NCBI RefSeq assembly: GCF_022808915.1 | Contig: NZ_JAKZFS010000004.1 | Span: forward strand, 186,001 to 250,000 | Direction: 5' to 3' | Length of the DNA: 64,000 nucleotides | From: Fundidesulfovibrio terrae | GTDB taxonomy: Bacteria; Desulfobacterota; Desulfovibrionia; Desulfovibrionales; Desulfovibrionaceae | Shown here: in pieces, positions 1 through 8,471 of the stretch | Position numbering within the stretch: position 1 is the first letter of the stretch | Layout of the letters: the number at the start of each line of letters is the position of its first letter | The notes under the pieces: generated by a model | What the model was told of the DNA's origin: nothing | The model's input: the letters and a program-made list of their open reading frames with translations, nothing else | The model's database searches: none | Position numbers and translations under genes: made by a program

Positions 1-1034
1 CCCTGGACGGCATGGGCCGGGTGCGCGGGCTCTTCGACAAGGCCCTGCGGCTTACAGGCGTGGCAGCCGCCCTGGCCCTGGTCCTGGGATTCTTCGGGGC
101 GTCCTGGCTCAAGGACTTCCTGCACCTGCAGTCCCTGTCGCCCGTGTATGTGCTGGTGGGCATGGTCTCCCTGTCGCTTCTGGTGCCCGTGCCCCTGGGC
201 ATCCTCCAGGGCCTGCAGCGCTTCACGGGATTCGGCCTGGCCGGAGCCAGCAACGCCGCGACGCGTTTCCTGGCCTGCCTGGTGCTGCTCACCTGGTTCG
301 GACAGGGCGTCACCGGCGCCATGCTCTGCGGCCTGATCGCCATCGTGACGCAGTGGGGCATCTCGCTCGTGTACCTGAAGGACCTCTTCCGGGTGACCCC
401 GGCCCCCCTGCCCGACGGCTTCCAGAAGGAGATGGGCAAATACGCCCTGGCCATGATCGTAAGCTCCGTGGTCACCATGTGCCTGAACAACCTGGATCTT
501 GTCCTGGTGCGCCACTTCTGCCCGGGCGACGAGGCCGGTCTCTACGCCACCGCCGCCATCCTCGGGCGCATCGCCTTCTACGGGCCCTCCGTGCTGGTGA
601 GCGTGCTCTTCACCGAAGCCGCAACGGCTAAGGCCAGCGGCCAGGAGGACAACAAGAGCCTGTGGATGTCGCTGGGTATGACCGTGCTTCTGGGCGGCGG
701 GTTCGCCCTGGTCTGCGCAGTGGCCTCGAAGCTTGTGATCACGCTCCTTTTCGGGGCTCAATACGAGGCTGCAGGGCCGATTCTTTCCGTGCTCAGCGCC
801 GCCATGGCCCTTCTGGCCACCGCCAACGTGCTCTTCGCCTATTCCCAGGCCCGCAGCGAATTCGGTTTCATGTGGGTTCAAGGCCTGGGGGTTGCACTTT
901 TTGCGGGCCTGGTGGCATTCAAGCACGAAAGCGCCATGCAGGTGGCCGAAATGCTGCTCGGCTCGGTGGTCTTCATTCTGCTGGCCACCCTGGCCTGGTT
1001 TTTCCTGAAAGTCCGCCGGGCCAAGGCGGCGTAG
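1..1034 (+). CDS. Polysaccharide/oligosaccharide flippase, 5'-truncated by the window edge
   Basis: Multi-pass inner-membrane protein of the MATE/Wzx-like polysaccharide-export superfamily, expected to flip lipid-linked glycans to the periplasmic face. About 340 residues are visible, almost all in hydrophobic helices (roughly 9-10 segments), with the basic loops and C-terminal tail (KVRRAKAA) typical of these proteins. The reading frame is open back to base 3, before the first ATG at 12, and members are usually over 400 residues, so the true start lies outside the window. Its stop overlaps the ribosome-binding site of the SIS gene, so the two are probably co-transcribed in a surface-glycan operon. 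Family assignment is from hydropathy and general resemblance only; the exact substrate cannot be told. Confidence 0.75.
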   Translation, partial: LDGMGRVRGLFDKALRLTGVAAALALVLGFFGASWLKDFLHLQSLSPVYVLVGMVSLSLLVPVPLGILQGLQRFTGFGLAGASNAATRFLACLVLLTWFGQGVTGAMLCGLIAIVTQWGISLVYLKDLFRVTPAPLPDGFQKEMGKYALAMIVSSVVTMCLNNLDLVLVRHFCPGDEAGLYATAAILGRIAFYGPSVLVSVLFTEAATAKASGQEDNKSLWMSLGMTVLLGGGFALVCAVASKLVITLLFGAQYEAAGPILSVLSAAMALLATANVLFAYSQARSEFGFMWVQGLGVALFAGLVAFKHESAMQVAEMLLGSVVFILLATLAWFFLKVRRAKAA

Positions 1035-1044
1035 GAGAGCACCC

Positions 1045-1620
1045 GTGAAAAGTTCCGCAGCCGACTTCTACCGCACCATGTGCGCCCTGACCGAGTCCAT
1101 CCTCTACACCGGCACGGGTGGCGACACCCTGGACCTGGCCTCCGGCGTTGCCGCCGGAGCCGAACTGCTGCACCGCCGGACACAGGGCGGAAACAAGCTC
1201 ATGTTCATCGGCAACGGAGCCTCGGCCGCCATCTCCTCCCACATGGCCACCGACTTCTGGAAGACCGGCGGCATGCGCGCCCTGGCCTTCAACGACGCCT
1301 CCGGACTCACCTGCATCGGCAACGACTTCGGCTACCCCCACCTTTTCGAAAAACCCGTGGAGATGTTCGCCGACGAAGGTGACGTGCTGGTGGCCATCAG
1401 TTCCTCCGGGCGATCGGAGAATATTTTGCGCGCCGCTGCCGCCGCTCGGGCCAAGAAGTGCCTGGTGCTCACGCTCTCTGGCTTCGAGCCGGACAACCCG
1501 CTGCGCGCCCTGGGCGACGGCAACTTCTACGTGCCCGTGCGCTCCTACGGCCAGGTGGAAGTGCTGCACCACTCCATCTGCCACTGCTTGCTGGATACGA
1601 TTGTCGCTACGAGAAGATAG
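1045..1620 (+). CDS. SIS-domain sugar isomerase (phosphoheptose isomerase-like)
   Basis: Cytoplasmic SIS-fold protein of 191 residues, related to sedoheptulose-7-phosphate isomerase GmhA, which makes heptose for LPS or glycoprotein glycans. The phosphate-binding loops are visible: GNGASAAISSHMATDF near residues 54-70 and ISSSGRSENILRAA near residue 115. The C-terminal LHHSICHCLLD corresponds to the region carrying the GmhA catalytic His. The Glu catalytic in GmhA appears to be Asp here (HMATDF), which suggests a surface-polysaccharide SIS variant rather than housekeeping GmhA. The start is GTG with AGGAG seven bases upstream, overlapping the flippase stop. It is likely in one operon with the upstream flippase. 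Confidence 0.78.
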   Translation: MKSSAADFYRTMCALTESILYTGTGGDTLDLASGVAAGAELLHRRTQGGNKLMFIGNGASAAISSHMATDFWKTGGMRALAFNDASGLTCIGNDFGYPHLFEKPVEMFADEGDVLVAISSSGRSENILRAAAAARAKKCLVLTLSGFEPDNPLRALGDGNFYVPVRSYGQVEVLHHSICHCLLDTIVATRR

Positions 1621-1636
1621 GACGGGACCGAACTTG

Positions 1637-1699
1637 CCGGGCTCCGCCCGGACCCGGCAGGGCGCCGCCCTGCACCCGCCAGGGAAGGAACTTCCCTGG
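1637..1699 (+). repeat. Type II 3'-end repeat: three consecutive stem-loops
   Basis: Three perfect hairpins follow the SIS stop codon: CCGGGCTCCGCCCGG (1637-1651), a 17-base hairpin at 1657-1673, and a 21-base hairpin at 1679-1699 ending CTTCCCTGG. A divergent copy with the same order lies on the minus strand after the transglutaminase gene (52123-52195). It probably acts as an RNA 3'-end structure; no T-run follows. Confidence 0.6.
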
Positions 1700-1752
1700 A
1701 CCCGTTATAGCTTCGCGTCCGGGGCGATACCTTATCTCATGAAAGGCCAGTC

Positions 1753-2613
1753 ATGAAGAATACCACCCGATTGAAAGATCTCATCAAGAGCCCGGAAATA
1801 CTCAGGATGCCCTGCGTCCACGACGCGCTTTGCGCCCGAATCGCCATGCAGGCGGGATTTGCGGCGCTGTGCGCGGGCGGCTACGGGGCCAGCGCCTCCC
1901 TGCTGGGCCAGCCCGATGTGGGGCTCATGACCATGACCGAGATGGCCGACCACATCCGGCGCCTGACCGACTGCGTGGACCTGCCGCTTCTGGCCGACGG
2001 CGACACCGGCCACGGCGACGTCAACAACGTGGCCCGCACCGTGAAAGCCTTCGAAAAGGCCGGGGCGGCCGGGATATTCATCGAGGACCAAGTCTCGCCC
2101 AAGCGCTGCGGCCACATGGAAGGCAAGGATGTCGTGGGGCGCGAGGAGATGCTCGCCCGCATCAAGGCCGCCCTGGACGCCAGGACCGATCCGGATTTCG
2201 TGGTCATGGCCCGCACCGACGCCCTGGCCGTGCTGGGCATGGAAGAGGCGCTCACGCGCGGCAGGCTCCTGCTGGAAGCCGGGGCCGACATCATCTTCGT
2301 GGAAGCCCCCAGGACCGAGGCGGAACTTGCCCGCGTGGCCGCCGAAATCCCCGGCCCCACCTTCACCGTGTACCTGGAGGGCGGTAAGATTCCCATGCTC
2401 CCCGCCGACAGATACGGTGAACTGGGTTTCTCCGTGGTGGCCTACGCCACCTCGGGGCTCTACGCCGCCGCCCACGCGGTCCGGAAGGCGATGGACGAGA
2501 TCAAGCGCTCGGGCGAGACCCGCGCCCTCCACTCGGACATGATGGATTTCCATGGCTTCAACGAGATGCTGGGCCTCTCTGAAATCAGGCGAAAAGAAAA
2601 GAAGTATTTCTGA
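1753..2613 (+). CDS. Isocitrate lyase/PEP mutase superfamily, 2-methylisocitrate lyase-like
   Basis: A 286-residue TIM-barrel C-C lyase of the ICL/PEPM superfamily, acting on 2-methylisocitrate or a related 2-hydroxy-dicarboxylate with Mg2+. The Mg-binding and substrate loop DGDTGHGDVNNVARTV is near residue 78. SPKRCGH, the ICL/PrpB catalytic-Cys motif, is near residue 115, followed by ARTDALAV and AGADIIFVEAP. True phosphonomutases lack the KRCGH Cys, which argues for a lyase. No other methylcitrate-cycle genes (prpC, prpD) are adjacent, so the substrate is open. ATG start, 132 bp after the SIS gene and separated by the hairpin repeat, so it is probably its own transcript. A strong terminator follows. 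Confidence 0.8.
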   Translation: MKNTTRLKDLIKSPEILRMPCVHDALCARIAMQAGFAALCAGGYGASASLLGQPDVGLMTMTEMADHIRRLTDCVDLPLLADGDTGHGDVNNVARTVKAFEKAGAAGIFIEDQVSPKRCGHMEGKDVVGREEMLARIKAALDARTDPDFVVMARTDALAVLGMEEALTRGRLLLEAGADIIFVEAPRTEAELARVAAEIPGPTFTVYLEGGKIPMLPADRYGELGFSVVAYATSGLYAAAHAVRKAMDEIKRSGETRALHSDMMDFHGFNEMLGLSEIRRKEKKYF

Positions 2614-2658
2614 TTGTTGCAAGCCTAAGACAATCGATAGGCGTTCGATAACCTGACG

Positions 2659-2706
2659 AAAATACCCGGCCCCGGGCCGTCCACGGACGGTCCGGGGCCG
2701 GGCATT
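2659..2706 (+). terminator. Strong, probably bidirectional rho-independent terminator
   Basis: A stem of about 18 bp (CCCGGCCCCGG... pairing with ...CCGGGGCCGGG, one G-U) with a tiny loop, flanked by AAAAT on the left and ATTTT on the right. It ends the lyase transcript and could serve the leftward SPFH transcript. The rest of the 353-bp gap 2614-2966 holds two type I repeats and no credible gene. Confidence 0.75.
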
Positions 2707-2733
2707 TTCGTGCGCGAAGCGCGAAACGGGATT

Positions 2734-2885
2734 CCAAAGGGCGGAGCCCTTTGGCCGCTGGAGGCTTCTTCCCTCCAGCCTCGCCCGCATGTCGACCCAC
2801 GGCAAAGCGAGAGCCGCAAGCATGCCCAAGGCAGGATTCCGACAGGCGCTCGCCCGCTAGCCGCCGGAGGCTTCTTTCCTCCTCC
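2734..2885 (-). repeat. Type I 3'-end repeat, two tandem copies after the SPFH gene
   Basis: Read on the minus strand, downstream of the SPFH stop, GAAGCCTCCGGCGG occurs at 2885-2861 and again, with the full stem CCAAAGGGCTCCGCCCTTTGG, at about 2776-2734. The order purine-rich GAAGA, CCTCCGGCGG, CCAAAGGG-loop-CCCTTTGG, GGAATCCC is the same as after fliI, the IMP cyclohydrolase gene, the phospholipase gene and pstA. The first copy lacks the second half of the stem. Confidence 0.65.
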
Positions 2886-2966
2886 AGCCGTGCCTGCTCG
2901 CCACAACGCAGCGGAGGAGGCACCTGCCAGCCGCATCGGCGGCTTCCTCTCCCCAATCCCCCGCAG

Positions 2967-3884
2967 CTAGGACGTCTTCTTGATGGTCTGCATGGCCGTG
3001 GCGATCATCCCGGCCACGTCGGCGGTGTTCTGGGGGATGAGCATGGTGGTGGACTCCCTGGCCAGCTTGGCGAAGGCGTCCACGTACTGTTCGGCCACGC
3101 GCAGGTTGGCGGCGGTGAGGCCCCCTTCGGCGTTCAGGGCCTCGGACACCTGCTTGAGGCCGTTGGCGGTGGCCGCGGCCACCAGTTCGATCTGCTTGGC
3201 CCGGCCTTCAGCCTCGTTGATCTGGCGCATCTTCTCGCCCTCGGAGAGGTTGATGGCCTGCTGCTTCTGGCCCTCCGAGATGTTGATGGCGCTTTGTTTC
3301 TGGCCTTCAGCCAGGGCGATCTGGGCGCGTTTTTCCCGTTCGGCGGTCATCTGGGCTTCCATGGCCTGTTTCACGGATTCGGGCGGCACGATGTCCTTGA
3401 TCTCGAAGCGCATCACCTTGACGCCCCAGGCCTGTGCGGCCTCGTCCACGGCCTTGACCACCTCGGCGTTGATGAGCTCGCGTTCCTCGAAGGTCTTGTC
3501 CAGGGTGATCTTGCCGATGGCCGAGCGCAACGACGTCTGGGCCAGCTGCGTGGCGGCCATGCGGTAGCTGGAGATGCCGTAGGCCGCGAGCCTGGGATCG
3601 TTGACCTTGATGTACACCAGGCCGTCCACGTGCACGGTGACATTGTCCTTGGTGATGCAGGGCTGCGACGGCGTGTCGCCCACCTCTTCCTTGAGGGAGA
3701 ACTTGTAGGCCACCCGGTCCAGCAGCGGCACCAGGATGTGGAAACCCGCTTCCAGGGTGCGGCTGTACTTGCCAAGGCGCTCCACCAGGAAGGCGCTCTG
3801 CTGGGGCACCACGGTCACGGACGTGAGGACCAGCACAAGAACCAGTCCGGCCAGGGACAGAGTGAAAATCATGAGCGAATCCAT
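2967..3884 (-). CDS. SPFH/Band 7 (stomatin/QmcA-like) membrane protein
   Basis: A 305-residue inner-membrane SPFH protein that probably oligomerises into a membrane microdomain scaffold and modulates proteases. One N-terminal transmembrane helix (residues 4-24) is followed by the SPFH domain starting VPQQSAFLVERLGKYSRTL. A long Ala/Glu/Gln-rich coiled region (about 185-245) contains repeated SEGQKQxAIN units. The C-terminal part (AKLARESTTMLIPQNTADVAGM) is typical of the QmcA/stomatin branch. The NfeD-like gene lies 3 bp upstream, the classic NfeD/stomatin operon pairing. The gene ends in front of two tandem 3'-end repeats. Confidence 0.9.
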   Translation of the reverse strand: MDSLMIFTLSLAGLVLVLVLTSVTVVPQQSAFLVERLGKYSRTLEAGFHILVPLLDRVAYKFSLKEEVGDTPSQPCITKDNVTVHVDGLVYIKVNDPRLAAYGISSYRMAATQLAQTSLRSAIGKITLDKTFEERELINAEVVKAVDEAAQAWGVKVMRFEIKDIVPPESVKQAMEAQMTAEREKRAQIALAEGQKQSAINISEGQKQQAINLSEGEKMRQINEAEGRAKQIELVAAATANGLKQVSEALNAEGGLTAANLRVAEQYVDAFAKLARESTTMLIPQNTADVAGMIATAMQTIKKTS

Positions 3885-3887
3885 GGG

Positions 3888-4343
3888 TTATTGCTCCCGT
3901 GCGACCTTGAAGAGGGTGTGGTCGCCGTTGACGTCTTCCACGATGCGAACCGTCTCGCCAGCGGGAATGTGCGAATCGGCCACGGCCGTATAGAACGATC
4001 CGCGCGCCTTGATGCGGCCCGCGGTTGCGCGCGAGATGTCTTCCGTCACCACCGCCGCGGTTCCGACGAAGGATTCCATGCGCCTGAGAGGATCGCCCGA
4101 GTCACGCAGGCCGCCCTGGAAGATTTTCTTGAACGTGGTGCGAAGCGTCGCCAGGCTGGCCACCGAGGCGGCCGCGAAGAGCATGGCCTGGTAGGGCAGG
4201 GGGATGTCGAAGGCCCAGGCGGCCAGGGCCGTTATCAGCGCGCCCAGGCCGAAGAACATGATGACGAATCCGGGCAGGATCGCCTCCAGGGCGATGAACC
4301 CGAGCCCGATGAGCGCCCAGAGGACCGGCGGGGACCAATGCAT
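3888..4343 (-). CDS. NfeD-family membrane protein
   Basis: A 151-residue partner of the SPFH protein. Three hydrophobic helices (about residues 8-28, 30-48 and 52-70, including GFVIMFFGLGALITALAAWA) are followed by a soluble C-terminal domain (about 85-150, FVGTAAVVTEDIS...ADSHIPAGETVRIVED) that fits the OB-fold NfeD domain. This is the short NfeD form without the ClpP-like protease. It is co-oriented with and 3 bp from the SPFH gene, so translation is probably coupled. AAGGAG precedes the ATG at 4343, and an inverted repeat lies just upstream. Confidence 0.88.
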   Translation of the reverse strand: MHWSPPVLWALIGLGFIALEAILPGFVIMFFGLGALITALAAWAFDIPLPYQAMLFAAASVASLATLRTTFKKIFQGGLRDSGDPLRRMESFVGTAAVVTEDISRATAGRIKARGSFYTAVADSHIPAGETVRIVEDVNGDHTLFKVAREQ

Positions 4344-4360
4344 CGAAACGTCTCCTTGGA

Positions 4361-4377
4361 TTGCGGTTCGACCGCAA
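4361..4377 (-). promoter_or_regulatory. Inverted repeat upstream of nfeD, possible operator
   Basis: Perfect 7+3+7 inverted repeat TTGCGGT-TCG-ACCGCAA, 17 bp upstream of the NfeD start in the gap between divergent genes. It could be a repressor site or a 5'-UTR hairpin; no cognate regulator is adjacent. Confidence 0.35.
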
Positions 4378-4536
4378 CGCTATCATTGTCGGATGAAATC
4401 CGCCATGGCACCGGCAGGGCAAGCCTCCCATTCCGGTCGTATTCGAAATTTTCGGAAACGCTTGCGCGCAAAGGCTTCCAGCGGCTATCACTTGGCCGGG
4501 CGTGTTTTCCGGCCCGCACATGAAACCGCGAAGCAG

Positions 4537-4833
4537 ATGGCGATGGGCAGCGAAACCCTCATACAATGGGAACTCGACAGCATCGACGAGGAAACCCTCA
4601 AGTGGCTGTACGAGTTTCCGTCCTGGAAACGGCGCAAGGCCGAGCGGCCGGAGGAAGTGACTATCCGGTTCCTGCTCGATTACATGGCCGCGCGCCTTTA
4701 CGACTACTATTTCATCCAGCGCAACTACTCCTACTTGGTGCCCCTGCTGGAAGCCTACTCCAAGGAGTACGGCGACGTGGAAGGGCTCACGCGCCTGATC
4801 GAGGACGTGCGGGCGCGGCTTGCCAAGGCGTGA
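4537..4833 (+). CDS. Small hypothetical protein (98 aa)
   Basis: Not recognised. The conserved-looking part begins LIQWELDSIDEETLKWLYEF and continues as an aromatic-rich helical protein (ARLYDYYFIQRNYSYLVPLL) ending VRARLAKA. The frame stays open upstream to 4204, but that part lies antisense to nfeD and has the composition of a shadow frame. The start is therefore placed at ATG 4537, with ATG 4543 equally possible; neither has a strong ribosome-binding site. No membrane segment or signal peptide. It stands alone, divergent from nfeD and convergent with the flavodiiron gene. Coding status rests on amino-acid composition. Confidence 0.55.
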   Translation: MAMGSETLIQWELDSIDEETLKWLYEFPSWKRRKAERPEEVTIRFLLDYMAARLYDYYFIQRNYSYLVPLLEAYSKEYGDVEGLTRLIEDVRARLAKA

Positions 4834-4919
4834 CGCCTTGCCTGGCCGCGCCACGCGTGACGCTTCGGATCTCGGGCCGACGTCCGGATTGAGGTTCGTC
4901 CCCGACGTCGATCCCTGTG

Positions 4920-6113
4920 TCAGCCCAGGTTCCCGGCCAGCTCCCGGCCGAAGGCCAGGCACTGCTCCAGGCCGGACCCGTCGGGCTGCCAGGAGAGCTT
5001 GAGCCCCGGGGCGGCCAGCTCGAATCCGGCCCCGGACAGGCCCTCCTCGATCATCTTCACCGATTCGCCGCTCCAGCCGTAGGAGCCGAAGGCCGCGCCC
5101 TTCTTCTTCTTGAATCCGAGCCCGCGCATCTCCTCGAGCACGGCGGCGACGCTGCGCAGGATGCCCCGGTTGAAGGTGGGCGATCCCACAGCCACGGCCT
5201 TGGACTTGAAAACCTCGGTGATCAGGTCGTTGACGTCGGCCTTGGCGGCGTTCAGGCACTTCACGGTCATGGATGGGCGGGCGTCGCGCATGCCCTGGGC
5301 GATGCCCTCGGCCATATGGCGGGTGGCGTTCCACATGGTGTCGTAGACCACCACGGCCTGGTCCTCCTGGTAGTCGTCGGCCCACTTGAGATAGGCCTCC
5401 ACGATGCGCAGCGGGTCCTTGCGCCAGATGACGCCGTGGCTGGGGCAGATCATGGACACGGGGAGCTTGAGGGCCAGCACGTCATTGATCTTTTTCGTCA
5501 CCAGTCTGCTGAAGGGAGTCAGGATGTTGGCGTAGTACTTGATGGCTTCCTGGAAGAGCTCGCATTCGTCCACGGTGTCGTTGAAGAGGGTCTCGCAGGC
5601 CAGGTGCTGGCCGAAGGCATCGTTGGAGAACAGGATGTTCTCCCCGGAGAGGTAGCAGAACATGGTGTCGGGCCAGTGGAGCATGGGGGCCTCCACGAAG
5701 GTGAGGGCAAGCCCGGCTCCCAGGTCCAGGGTGTCGCCGGTCTTGACCACCTGGAAGTTCCAGTCCTGGTGGTAGGTGCCCTTGAGCGACTTCACGCCGT
5801 TGGCCGTGCAGTAGACGGGGAGTCCCGGCCGGGCGCGCAGCAGTTCGGGCATGGCGCCGCTATGGTCGGGCTCGGCATGGTTGGCCACCAGGAAGTCGAT
5901 GGAATCGAGCACGCCGGCGCGGGCCAGGTTTTCCACGAATTCGCTCGCGAAGGGGGACCACACCGTCTCGATGAGCGCGGTCTTCTCGCCCCGCACGAGA
6001 TAGGAGTTGTAGGACGAGCCGTGGTGGGTGCTGTATTCCTCGCCATGGAAACGGCGCAGTTCCCAGTCGACTTTTCCGGCCCAGCTGACGCGCTCGGTGA
6101 TGGCCTTGAGCAT
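4920..6113 (-). CDS. FprA-type flavodiiron protein (rubredoxin:oxygen oxidoreductase)
   Basis: A 397-residue cytoplasmic flavodiiron protein reducing O2 to water and/or NO to N2O with electrons from rubredoxin. The N-terminal metallo-beta-lactamase-like domain (about 1-250) carries the diiron ligand motif NHAEPDHSG, plus a His before WPDTMFCYL and SHGVIW. The C-terminal flavodoxin domain (about 255-395) has the FMN loop YDTMWNATRHMA and GSPTFNRG. The length matches A-type FDPs from Desulfovibrio. GGAGG seven bases before ATG 6113 fixes the start; an in-frame ATG 14 codons upstream has no such site. No rubredoxin gene is adjacent. Role inferred: oxygen defence in an anaerobe. Confidence 0.93.
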   Translation of the reverse strand: MLKAITERVSWAGKVDWELRRFHGEEYSTHHGSSYNSYLVRGEKTALIETVWSPFASEFVENLARAGVLDSIDFLVANHAEPDHSGAMPELLRARPGLPVYCTANGVKSLKGTYHQDWNFQVVKTGDTLDLGAGLALTFVEAPMLHWPDTMFCYLSGENILFSNDAFGQHLACETLFNDTVDECELFQEAIKYYANILTPFSRLVTKKINDVLALKLPVSMICPSHGVIWRKDPLRIVEAYLKWADDYQEDQAVVVYDTMWNATRHMAEGIAQGMRDARPSMTVKCLNAAKADVNDLITEVFKSKAVAVGSPTFNRGILRSVAAVLEEMRGLGFKKKKGAAFGSYGWSGESVKMIEEGLSGAGFELAAPGLKLSWQPDGSGLEQCLAFGRELAGNLG

Positions 6114-6313
6114 GGCGATCCTCCGTGGATGATTTGGACCACCCTCATAGCGCAAGGGCGTGGCTGGAGCAAGGCGGACGGGCGTTTCAGGGGGGGCGCT
6201 CCGGGAGAGAAATTGAGAGGAAAGCGCGGGACCCGGTGCCGATGCGGGTGGACGGGCCGGAGGGTTCTGTGCGACCCTCGCAGCAAATCATCTTGAGGGA
6301 GATACGACAGGTT

Positions 6314-6643
6314 ATGCAGCTTGCAGTGAAAATCGCGGGCCTGATGCTGGCCGCGTCGGTGCTCGGAGGGTGCGCGGCGCGCGGCCCCATGACCGATTCG
6401 GAGTTCCTGGGCTTCTGTCATTCGGCCGACAAGCGGCGCGCCGGTTGCGACAGCGTGGCCATGTGCGACACGTATCTCCAGGTGGTGGGCAAGCCCCAGG
6501 CAGGGCTCAAGCCGTGCCTGGACGGATGCGCCCAGGTGCGCGCCCAACTGGGCGCGGCGCACACGCTGGGAGGCTGCGCCGGGGCCGCCGCGGCGGGCAA
6601 TGACTGGTGCCAGCGCTACTGCCGGACCCTGTACCCCGAATAG
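6314..6643 (+). CDS. Small Cys-rich lipoprotein, hypothetical
   Basis: A 109-residue predicted lipoprotein. The signal peptide MQLAVKIAGLMLAASVLGGC ends in a good lipobox (LGGC, Cys20). The mature part has about eight further Cys spread through it (FCHSADKRRAGCDS, AMCDTY, KPCLDGCAQ, GGCAG, WCQRYC), suggesting several disulfides in the periplasm. No known family was recognised. The frame extends upstream to 6125, but ATG 6314 is chosen because it begins the signal peptide. It is monocistronic, between the divergent flavodiiron gene and a convergent small gene. Confidence 0.7.
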   Translation: MQLAVKIAGLMLAASVLGGCAARGPMTDSEFLGFCHSADKRRAGCDSVAMCDTYLQVVGKPQAGLKPCLDGCAQVRAQLGAAHTLGGCAGAAAAGNDWCQRYCRTLYPE

Positions 6644-6727
6644 GCGCTTCCCGCCTGCATGGAGCAGCGCAATCGGCGGGGCGTCCCGAGCCTGCGCCTT
6701 CGAAAGTTATTCTGCCGGATTGCGGCG

Positions 6728-6943
6728 CTAGCCCACCAATTCGGCTTCCCAGGCGTCCACGTGGTAGAGGCTGGTGCCTGGGTTCTTGGCCCATGCGCTG
6801 GTGAAGTGCATGCTGGTCTCCACCGGCCAGGAACTCTTCGTGGCCAGGGCCGCTTCGATGGAACCGGCCTGGATTTCTTCCCACTGCGTGACTTCGAGCT
6901 TCATGTTGGGACCGCTGACATAGCGGACGCGGTAGGTCGGCAT
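6728..6943 (-). CDS. Small hypothetical protein (71 aa)
   Basis: Not recognised. The sequence starts MPTYRVRYVSGPNMKLEVTQ and ends DAWEAELVG. It looks like a compact beta-rich cytoplasmic protein without signal peptide or Cys. ATG 6943 is preferred over the longer frame to 7045 because GAGGTG lies nine bases upstream and the extra N-terminus overlaps repeat-like DNA. It is convergent with the Cys-rich lipoprotein gene and downstream of the fliI 3'-end repeat. Confidence 0.6.
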   Translation of the reverse strand: MPTYRVRYVSGPNMKLEVTQWEEIQAGSIEAALATKSSWPVETSMHFTSAWAKNPGTSLYHVDAWEAELVG

Positions 6944-7064
6944 GGGGTGCTGCACCTCGTTCGGGAGTGATACGGGATGGATACCCCGGCCGGGCGCGGC
7001 AGGCAAGGACGCGCGGAGAGCGCGACTTTGCGCGCTTCCCGTCATCTTTCTCTTTCGGCTGGAT

Positions 7065-7148
7065 TCGCATCGGCCGATGCGAAGCTGGAAAGGATTCCAA
7101 AGGAACGAAGTTCCTTTGGCCGCCGGAGGATCTTCTCTTACTCTTCTG
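7065..7148 (-). repeat. Type I 3'-end repeat after fliI
   Basis: Immediately after the fliI stop the minus strand reads GAAGAGTAAGAGAAGATCC, then TCCGGCGG, then the stem CCAAAGGAACTTCGTTCCTTTGG (7118-7096) and GGAATCC. It closes with a 16-base perfect palindrome, CGCATCGGCCGATGCG (7080-7065). Order and orientation relative to the upstream gene match the other type I copies. Confidence 0.7.
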
Positions 7149-7151
7149 CCC

Positions 7152-8471
7152 TCACGTCCCCGTCATGGCCTGCAGCGTGGCGAAGCTCCCTTCCAACGTC
7201 TCCGATTCGCTGACCTGCTGCTGCAGGTAGTTCCTCATGGGGCCGATCATCTGCAGGGCCTGGTCGATGTCGGGGTTGGCCCCGGCCTGGTAGGCTCCGA
7301 TGTTCACCATGTCTTCCACGCGTTTGTATGTGGCGAGCATGCGAAGAAACGCCCGTCCGGCCATGAGGGCTTCCTTGGGGGTGACGTCGCTTCTCAAACG
7401 GCTGATGCTCCGGAGCACGTCGATGGCCGGGAAGTGTCCCTGGTCGGCCAGGTCTCGGGTGAGCACGATGTGCCCGTCCAGGATGGAGCGGGTGGAGTCG
7501 GCGATGGGCTCGTTGAAGTCGTCGCCGTCGACCAGCACCGTGTAGATTCCGGTGATCGATCCCACCGTGTTCCTGCCCGCGCGCTCCAAAAGCTTCGGCA
7601 GGTGCGCGAACACCGACGGCGTGTATCCCCGGGTCGTCGGGGGCTCGCCGGCGGCCAGTCCGACTTCGCGCCCGGCCATGGCGAAGCGGGTGACGGAGTC
7701 CATCATCAAAATGACGTCGTTGCCCTGGTCGCGGAAGAATTCGGCCATGGCCGTGGCCGCGTAGGCGGCGCGCATGCGCACCAGGGGGCTCTGGTCCGAG
7801 GTGGCCACCACCAGGACAGAGCGGGCCAGGCCCTCGGGTCCTAAATCTTTCTCGATGAATTCCAGCACCTCACGACCGCGTTCGCCGATGAGGCCGATGA
7901 CGTTGACGTCGGCCTTGGTGTTGCGGGCGATCATGCCCATGAGCGTCGACTTGCCGACGCCGGACCCGGCCATGATGCCGACCCTCTGGCCCTTGCCCAG
8001 GGTGAGCAGACCGTTGATGGCGCGCACGCCCACGTCCATGGGTTCGGTGATGCGGGGGCGGTCCAGGGGGGCGGGCGGGTCGCCGTAGAGCGGGTAGTAG
8101 CGCCTGGGGTCCAGCGGGCCCTTGTTGTCGATGGGGTTGCCGAAGGCGTCGATGACCCGGCCCAGGAAGCGCTGGCCCACGGGCAAAAGCGGCGGGGTGG
8201 CGGTGTTCTGGATCAGGCACCCCTGGCTCACGCCGCGCAGGTCGCCGTAGGGCATGAGCAGGCAGGCGTCGTCGCGGAACCCCACCACCTCGGCGGGCAC
8301 GCCCTTGTCGTCCGCGCCGCCTTCGCCCATGAGGCGGCAGACCGCGCCCAGGGGGGCCTTGATGCCCTTGCCCTCGGCGATGAGGCCCACCACCTTGCTC
8401 ACCTTGCCGTAGGTGCGCACGGGGTCGAGCTCCGAGAGCAGGGTGACGCAGGCGTTGGCGTCCAGGCTCAT
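7152..8471 (-). CDS. fliI: Flagellum-specific ATPase FliI
   Basis: A 439-residue F1-beta-like ATPase that energises flagellar type III export at the cytoplasmic base. The Walker A loop GIMAGSGVGKSTLMGM is near residue 170, Walker B is VILMMDSVTRFAMA, and GYTPSVFAHLPKLLERAG is characteristic of FliI/YscN. The length is normal. Its start overlaps the fliH stop by 4 bp (ATGA), so translation is coupled. It is the last gene of the flagellar run here; fliJ, which often follows, is absent and replaced by a 3'-end repeat. Confidence 0.97.
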   Translation of the reverse strand: MSLDANACVTLLSELDPVRTYGKVSKVVGLIAEGKGIKAPLGAVCRLMGEGGADDKGVPAEVVGFRDDACLLMPYGDLRGVSQGCLIQNTATPPLLPVGQRFLGRVIDAFGNPIDNKGPLDPRRYYPLYGDPPAPLDRPRITEPMDVGVRAINGLLTLGKGQRVGIMAGSGVGKSTLMGMIARNTKADVNVIGLIGERGREVLEFIEKDLGPEGLARSVLVVATSDQSPLVRMRAAYAATAMAEFFRDQGNDVILMMDSVTRFAMAGREVGLAAGEPPTTRGYTPSVFAHLPKLLERAGRNTVGSITGIYTVLVDGDDFNEPIADSTRSILDGHIVLTRDLADQGHFPAIDVLRSISRLRSDVTPKEALMAGRAFLRMLATYKRVEDMVNIGAYQAGANPDIDQALQMIGPMRNYLQQQVSESETLEGSFATLQAMTGT

